Shown piece by piece: positions 1-5,700 of a DNA stretch of 8,280 nucleotides; the stretch's first letter is position 1; every line of letters starts with the position of its first letter. The position numbers and the translations under genes were made by a program. Origin of the DNA: Gemmatimonadales bacterium UBA4456 (GTDB lineage Bacteria; Gemmatimonadota; Gemmatimonadetes; Longimicrobiales; Gaopeijiaceae); the NCBI GenBank assembly GCA_002390225.1, contig DGOW01000061.1:1-8280 (forward strand), in the 5' to 3' direction. Below the pieces are notes generated by a model. The model searched no databases, was not told the origin of the DNA, and worked only from the letters and a program-made list of their open reading frames with translations.

Positions 1-2734
1 GGTCGAGATCCTGTCCGAGTTGCAAGAACGACTCCCCGGTATCCCGGAGATTGCGCCGTCCGAGCTTGCGAACATGCGCACGTTGCGGGACGTAGCGGAC
101 AAGCTTTCGACGGGTCTGCCTCCGGTAGTCGAGGCATCGAGCGCTGCGCCCGCGGAGGTAAGTGCTGCAGATCCGACAGATGGCATCGATGTGACGGCGC
201 TGGCTCTTGAGGTCGTAGCTGAAAAGACCGGCTATCCGGTCGAGATGCTGGATCTGGATATGGAGATGGAGGCAGGGCTTGGGATCGACTCGATCAAGCA
301 GGTCGAGATCCTGTCCGAGTTGCAGGAACGACTTCCCGGCATTCCGGAGATCGCCCCTTCCGAGCTCGCATCTCTGCGTACGCTGCGTGACGTGGCGGAC
401 AAGCTTTCCGGCGGTGGTGCTCCGGTTGCGATTCCTGAACCTGTCGCAACGCCAGAGCCGGTCGTCGAAGCACCTTCAGAGGTAGTGGTACAGGTTGCTC
501 CTGCCGAAGAGCTGGTCGAGGCCAGCACCGTCGTCGATCCAACGAAGATCACTGCCTTCGTGCCGAGGCTCGTAGCCGACGTCCGACCGGGCTTTGGACT
601 TCCTCCTCTGTCCGGTGATCACACGATCGAGATCACGAACGAGCATTCGTCTCTCGCCCAGGCCCTTGCCGATGGACTGTCTGCCCGCGGTGTCTCGGCG
701 ATGGTTGTCGAGGAACCCTCGGCGTCGGTTTCGGCTGTGATCTGCCTCGCCGGTCTCTCTGCTACGTCCCCTGATCCAGCTGGCGCACTCACCGTGCATC
801 AGTCCGCGATTCACGCGGCGGGACTCGTGGGTCGGCATCCGGAGCCAACCGAGCGGCTGTTCGTCACCGTTCAGTCCACGGGTGGCCACTTTGGCCTTGC
901 GGGCGACCCGGGAGACGGAGCGTGGACTGCAGGGCTCGCGGGTGTCGTGAAGACTGCCGCACGGGAGTGGCCCGGTGCGTCGCTCAAGGCGATCGACGTG
1001 GCGGATCCGGACGGATCCGCGGACTTGATTCTCGACGAGCTCTTCTTCGGGGGTCCTGCCATAGAGGTCGGATTCGGCGAGGACGGTGCTCGCTCGATCG
1101 TCCAGATCGAGCCTCTGCCGACCGATGGAAACCGGGGAGCGGCCCTGGAGCCGGGTTCTGTAGTGGTAGTATCGGGCGGGGCTCGCGGTGTCACGGCGAG
1201 TTCTGTCACGAAGCTGGCAGAGGCGTGGAAGGTGAAGCTGGCCCTGCTCGGTCGATCGAAGCTCGCGGAGTGGCCAGAAGGTGTTCCGCTCACCACGGAC
1301 TCTGTTCAGATCACCGGTGCACTGGCTGCAGGGGCGAAGGCCCGGGGCGAGACGGTGGACTTCTCCGGCATCCAGCGGCGGGCGCAGTCTCTCGCGGCCA
1401 GCGCTGAGGTGCGGATGTCGCTTGCGGACCTCGACGCGCGCGGGATCGAGGCGATGTACCTGAGCGCTGACGTGACAAGCGTCGAGGGAGTCTCGACGGC
1501 GCTGGATCAAGTGAGGGACACATGGGGCTCGATAGACGGAATCGTTCATGGCGCCGGCGTCCTCAGAGACAAGGCGATCGTGGACATGACGCCCGATCGG
1601 GTTGCCGATGTATTCGCACCAAAGGTCGGCGGGCTCGCCGTTCTGCTGGAGGCAACGAAGAAAGATCCGATCCAGGTGATCGCACTTTTCTCGTCGATTG
1701 CGGCTCGAGCCGGAAATGCAGGGCAGGCGGCGTACTCAGCGGCCAACGAGATTCTGAACAAGGTTGCTGCCAACGAAGCAGCACGACGCGGCGAGTGGTG
1801 CCGTGTGCGCTCGTACAATTGGGGCCCGTGGGCCGGTGGAATGGTCGATGCAGGCCTCGCCGCTCACTTCGAAAAGCAGGGCATCGCTTTGCTAGGCGTT
1901 GATTCGGGCGCGCAGTTCTTCGCTGATGAGCTCGAGCTCTCGGGTGAGGGTGTCGAGCGGGTCGTGCTTGCGGCACCGTCCTTTCCGGCGATCACGCAAA
2001 GCTTCACGCTAGGCGGAGTCGACGAAGACGCGATCGGGTCACCCCAGGTGGCGGGTTTTGCACTGCGCCTTGGCGAGGCGCTCAAGCCAGTACGGACGAT
2101 GCGCACCTACCTTGAGGACTTCGTCATTGCGATGCCTGGCCAGGAGCTTTCAGGTGGAGTGCACTCGGTGGATGTGCAACCGATCGAGGACTCGGTCCCG
2201 AGTTATCACCTCGTTTTCCGAGACGGCGCTGGGGACGTCCATCACGAAACGACCATCCGTTATTCCTCGAACGGTGCTGGAGCGCCGCCGACCGTGCCGT
2301 CAGCCGGCTTGGAGCCTTGGCCGTTCGAGGCCACGGCGGCCTACGACAACGTGCTCGGGACCGCGACTGACCGTCGTGCGATCTTGAATCTGGAGGGTGT
2401 GTCCGAGGAGGGTGGCATGGCCATGCTTCGCAGCGCGGCGAGCCTCGGTTGGCCGATGAAGGGTTTCACGAAGGGGTTTGACCCGGCCGCGTTCGAAGGC
2501 TTGGTGCAGCTGGCGGAACTCTGGACCCACCAGAAGTCGGGTGCCATGCAGCGCCTGGCCAGCATGGGGCAGATGGTGGTGCACAGCCTGGAAGCTATCC
2601 CCGAGCAAATGCGCTCAGCGTTCCGCGCTCGAAAGACAGAAAAGGGCACGCTGTTTGACTTCATTCTCGCAACCGAGGACGGTGACCTGGTGGCTGAACT
2701 GCGCGAGGTGCAGTTCGACGCTCACGGTGCCTGA
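1..2734 (+). CDS. pfaA: PfaA/Pfa2-like PUFA (secondary lipid) synthase subunit, 5' partial: ACP-ACP-KR-DH
   Basis: C-terminal 910 codons of a multidomain iterative synthase subunit; the frame is open from base 2 to a TGA at 2732-2734 and the true start lies upstream. In order: the end of an ACP (2-109), a Pro/Ala linker, a full ACP (about 185-412) with the phosphopantetheine motif GIDSIKQ (Ser codon 290-292), a second Pro/Glu/Val-rich linker, a ketoreductase region with structural and catalytic halves (about 560-1985), and a double hot-dog dehydratase-like end (about 1990-2731). This order matches the C-terminal half of PfaA or myxobacterial Pfa2, whose N-terminus normally carries KS, malonyl-AT and more ACPs. 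The role is to carry the chain, reduce 3-ketoacyl-ACP with NADPH and, in relatives, dehydrate it, in the cytosol with the partner encoded 21 bp downstream. The KR looks intact, but the DH lacks expected catalytic residues. Family assignment is firm; the product (EPA, DHA, linoleate-like or another lipid) cannot be told. Confidence 0.9.
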   Translation, partial: VEILSELQERLPGIPEIAPSELANMRTLRDVADKLSTGLPPVVEASSAAPAEVSAADPTDGIDVTALALEVVAEKTGYPVEMLDLDMEMEAGLGIDSIKQVEILSELQERLPGIPEIAPSELASLRTLRDVADKLSGGGAPVAIPEPVATPEPVVEAPSEVVVQVAPAEELVEASTVVDPTKITAFVPRLVADVRPGFGLPPLSGDHTIEITNEHSSLAQALADGLSARGVSAMVVEEPSASVSAVICLAGLSATSPDPAGALTVHQSAIHAAGLVGRHPEPTERLFVTVQSTGGHFGLAGDPGDGAWTAGLAGVVKTAAREWPGASLKAIDVADPDGSADLILDELFFGGPAIEVGFGEDGARSIVQIEPLPTDGNRGAALEPGSVVVVSGGARGVTASSVTKLAEAWKVKLALLGRSKLAEWPEGVPLTTDSVQITGALAAGAKARGETVDFSGIQRRAQSLAASAEVRMSLADLDARGIEAMYLSADVTSVEGVSTALDQVRDTWGSIDGIVHGAGVLRDKAIVDMTPDRVADVFAPKVGGLAVLLEATKKDPIQVIALFSSIAARAGNAGQAAYSAANEILNKVAANEAARRGEWCRVRSYNWGPWAGGMVDAGLAAHFEKQGIALLGVDSGAQFFADELELSGEGVERVVLAAPSFPAITQSFTLGGVDEDAIGSPQVAGFALRLGEALKPVRTMRTYLEDFVIAMPGQELSGGVHSVDVQPIEDSVPSYHLVFRDGAGDVHHETTIRYSSNGAGAPPTVPSAGLEPWPFEATAAYDNVLGTATDRRAILNLEGVSEEGGMAMLRSAASLGWPMKGFTKGFDPAAFEGLVQLAELWTHQKSGAMQRLASMGQMVVHSLEAIPEQMRSAFRARKTEKGTLFDFILATEDGDLVAELREVQFDAHGA
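2..412 (+). repeat. Tandem ACP-coding repeat, 300-bp period
   Basis: Bases 2-109 and 302-409 align without gaps at an offset of exactly 300 bp. I count 18 differences in 108 bases (about 83% identity), and the first 23 bases are identical. At protein level 34 of 36 residues match (changes Asn to Ser and Met to Leu); 14 of the 16 altered codons are synonymous. The repeat is the C-terminal half of an ACP of about 75 residues plus a linker, giving a 100-residue period. The upstream copy's phosphopantetheine Ser lies about 10 bases before the window, so more ACP copies probably precede it. Tandem ACPs are a hallmark of PfaA-type synthases, where ACP number affects yield rather than product identity. 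Confidence 0.9.
185..412 (+). other. ACP domain (complete)
   Basis: A complete phosphopantetheine-binding domain of about 75 residues. It starts with the helix VTALALEVVAEKTGYP, contains MEAGLGIDSIKQVEIL with the attachment Ser at 290-292, and ends with TLRDVADKLSGG. The LGIDSIKQ wording is the form typical of PUFA-synthase ACPs, where DSIK replaces the DSL of ordinary ACPs. It is flanked on both sides by flexible Ala/Pro/Glu linkers. Confidence 0.95.
560..1985 (+). other. Ketoreductase (KR) domain with structural subdomain
   Basis: The first part (about 560-1120) is the degenerate Rossmann structural half seen in PKS/Pfa ketoreductases (VQSTGG and LAGVVKTAAREWP segments). The catalytic half has the nucleotide-binding motif VSGGARGVT (1169-1195), then the long insertion between beta strands 2 and 3 usual for PfaA, then SADVT, VHGAGVL and APKVGG (Lys 1622-1624). 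The active site LFSSIAARAGNAGQAAYSAAN follows, with Ser near 1691-1696, Tyr 1733-1735 and Asn 1745-1747. All residues of the SDR-type tetrad are present, so an active NADPH-dependent 3-ketoacyl-ACP reductase is expected. The LDD-type stereochemistry motif is not evident, as is usual for Pfa KRs. Confidence 0.92.
1990..2731 (+). other. C-terminal PKS-type dehydratase-like double hot-dog, probably inactive
   Basis: Its position after the KR, and segments such as LEDFVIAMPGQEL, YHLVFRDGAGDVHHET and LEGVSEEGG ... DPAAFEGLVQLAELWT, fit the double hot-dog DH at the end of PfaA-type subunits. The expected N-terminal motif D-H-x-I-x-G-x-P-x-x-P appears as DEDAIGSPQVA (2021-2053), which has Glu where His is expected and Ala for the last Pro. 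There is no His codon in frame from 1868 to 2161. The second-half FHGP-like motif is replaced by NVLGTA (2348-2365), and the second catalytic Asp is Glu in DPAAFEG (2495-2497). I infer a structural or non-catalytic domain. The alignment was made by eye from memory of the family, so motif registration could be wrong, although the lack of His is directly visible. Confidence 0.6.
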
Positions 2735-2745
2735 TCGGCGCAGAC

Positions 2746-2749
2746 GGAG
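2746..2749 (+). promoter_or_regulatory. Ribosome binding site of the KS-CLF-AT-DH gene
   Basis: GGAG lies six bases before the ATG at 2756 in the 21-bp gap after the upstream TGA. It supports this start, and the protein begins at once with the usual KS N-terminus (EPIAIVGRACVLPG). No terminator or promoter is visible in the gap, in keeping with translation from one operon mRNA. Confidence 0.75.
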
Positions 2750-2755
2750 TCGTAC

Positions 2756-5700
2756 ATGAGTGGTAGGTTTGAGCCCATCGCCATCGTTGGGCGTGCGTGC
2801 GTCCTTCCGGGGGCGTTAAGCCCGGAGGCGTTGTTCGAGGCAGTCCGGAACGCTCGGGTCCTGATTGATGAGGCGCCTGCAGGCGCGTGGGGACTGGATG
2901 CGAGGCAGTTGCTCCATGACCATGCACCGGGTCCATCGCAGGAGTACGTCGTCAGCAACCGGGGCGGCTACGTCACCGGTTTCGACGAGATCTTCGACGG
3001 GGACTACTTCGCTGAGCGGATCTCGGAAGTCGAGCGCCTCGACCCACTGACCCGGTGGCTCCTTCACTGCACGCGGACCGCGCTCGCCGAGGCAGGCGTT
3101 CAACAGGCGCCTTCGGGAACCGGGTTAATCATCGGCAACCTCTCGTATCCCACGGTCGAGCACACTCGCTTCGTGCAGGATCACTGGCTCGAAACTGGAG
3201 ACCACGCGCCAGGCGACAGGCTCGTCGGTTCCTCGTCCGACCCCCGCAATCGATTCTCGTCGGGTGGCCCGACCCAGCTGGTCGCGCACGCGTTTGGCTT
3301 GAATGGAGACGTCTTCGCTCTCGACGCCGCCTGCGCCTCCTCGCTCTACGCACTCGAGATCGCGTGTCGCCGTCTCCAGGATCAGGAAGCGGATTTGATG
3401 CTCGCGGGTGGCGTTGCCCGGGCCGATCCGCTCTTTATTCATCTGGGCTTTACGGCCCTTCAGGCGCTAAGCCCCAGTGGCCGCTCGAGGCCGCTGCACA
3501 AAGACGCGGACGGCCTGCTCCCTGCAGAGGGTGCAGGACTCGTCGTGCTTAAGCGGCTATCCGACGCCCAGAAGGATGGAGATCGAATTTTCGGTGTAAT
3601 CCGCAGCGTCGGGCTATCCAACGATGGACGCCAGAGTGGCTTTCTTGCACCGGCCATGGACGGTCAGATCCGTGCCATGGAGTCGGCGTATGAGCAGGCT
3701 GGTCTCTCCCCCAGCGATATCGACTTCATCGAGTGCCATGCGACAGGGACTCCGCGTGGTGACACGGTCGAGCTCGAGTCGTTGGCGCAGGTGTGGGGAG
3801 ATGGTCCCAAGCCGGCGATCGGTTCGCTCAAGGGCAACATTGGGCACCCCATCACCGCGTCGGGCGTGGCGAGCCTGTTGAAGGTCCTGAGCTCGTTCGA
3901 GGCGAAGCTGCTTCCTCCGACGCCGTGCGATGATCCTCTCGACGCCATCGGGGGCCACGGATTCCGACTCCTCTCTGAAGCCGAGCCTTGGGAGAGTGAG
4001 GGACCGCGCCGGGCTGCCATCTCGAACTTTGGATTCGGTGGCAACAACGCGCACCTGATCGTCGAAGAATGGATTGATCCAGGCGCTCGATCCGGCGCGG
4101 GTGTGGCGGACGCTAAAGAGTATGGCCGGCCGGCGGGATCGCGTGGGCCGATCGCGATCGCAGGCATCGGCGTCATCGCCGGCGAGACCGTAGGGCTGCC
4201 GGACTTCGTGCGGCGCCTCGTGGGGCCGAGGGACGACACCGGGACGAAGACCTCGGAGATTGTCCTGTCGATGACAAAACTGGGGTTCCCTCCGAACGAC
4301 CTCCAGGAGAGCCTGGCTCAGCAGACGTCGATCCTCGCGGTGGTCGAAGAGGCGCTGCGTCAGGTCGGGGGACTAAACCCCGACCGCACCGGTGTCTACA
4401 TCGGAATGTGCGTCGATCCACAGGCAGCCCGACACGGGCTGCGGGTGCGGTTGCAGGAGCTCCTGTCCGAGGACGCGGACATGACGGGGTGGCGGAAAGT
4501 GAACTCCCGCTCCGCTCGTCACCTGACGGCAGCCGGAGTCATTGGGTGCATGCCGAACATCCCGGCGAATCGGATCCACGCCCAGCAGGACTGGCGGGCA
4601 CCTGGCTTCACCGTGGCGTCTGAGGAGCTCTCCGGCATCGACGCGCTCAAGCTTGCCGCACGGGCTCTGCAGGCTGGTGAGATTGATTATGCGCTAGTGG
4701 GGGCCTCGGACTTTTCGCATGAATCTGCCCACCGTGACGCGGCGGCACGTATCCTTCCGGAAGATCGTCATCGACCTGGCGATGCGGCCATCGCACTGGT
4801 CGTGATGCGGGAGCAGGATGCGATCGACAAGGGGTACCCTGTCTTCGCGTCCATCGTGGAAGACGTTGAGCCCTCTGCGGCGGGAGCAGTCCAGCTCTCG
4901 CTCACACCCGAGGCCGGTGAGTCGGAGGTGACTGCTCGTTTCGGTCACGCACATGGAGCGTCTGGACTCCTGCACGTGGCGTCCGGTGCGATCACTGCCC
5001 AACTCGGTGTCACGCTGGATCGGGAGGGCGCCTGGCCGGCGCCCCGGCAGCTCGACTCGGTCCACACTCAGGTGACCGTGCGCTCCTTCCTTGGTCTCGA
5101 CGGCACCGTCTCTTTGCGCGCTCCGGTATCGACGACCGACTTAGTCAGCCCGGTGGATGCGCCGGTTGCCCGATTCTATGCGGCGGCCTCGCTCACAGAT
5201 CTCGGCGCTGCAGTCGCCGCGGGTGGGGAGTCACAGGTAGGTGACGTGCGAGTCGCACTGGTCGGACGTAACGCGGGGGACCTCGTTCGCCTGGAGGCAC
5301 ATGCGGCACAGGAACTGTCCGCGGGAAGAGAGCCCCATGCTCCCGGGATCTTCTTCGGCTCTGGAGAGCACGAAGGCGAGGTGGCATTCTGCTATACAGG
5401 AGCCGCCGCGGCATACCCCGGCGCTGCCAGGGATCTGCTCATGGCCTTCCCGGAGATCGGTCACGACCTCACCGACCGTTTCGTCGGGACGCCCAGGCTG
5501 GCCACGGATCTCTATGGTGCGGACGTCACGGGTTTCTCCCCCGCCACGCAGTTGACGGGCTCGTCGTTCGTGTGTCAGGTCCACTCGATCTTCACGCGCG
5601 AGGTCCTCGGTATGAAGCCGGAGGCCGCGATCGGACTGTCGTCGGGTGAGACCAACTCCCTGATGGCTTTCGGCGTCTGGAGTGACCTCGACGACATGAT

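Noticed and set aside
20..22. TTG as a possible start of the first gene
   Set aside because: The frame is open to the window edge and the codons before it encode the continuing ACP (VEILSE, identical to the second copy), so the real start is upstream.
476..1549. Minus-strand open frame of 357 codons opposite the KR region
   Set aside because: Its translation is Arg-rich with no recognisable domain, and it lies antisense to a clear KR; it is a shadow of GC-rich coding DNA.
2735..2755. Possible promoter or terminator between the two genes
   Set aside because: The 21-bp gap holds a ribosome binding site only; there is no hairpin with a T-run and no -35/-10 pair.
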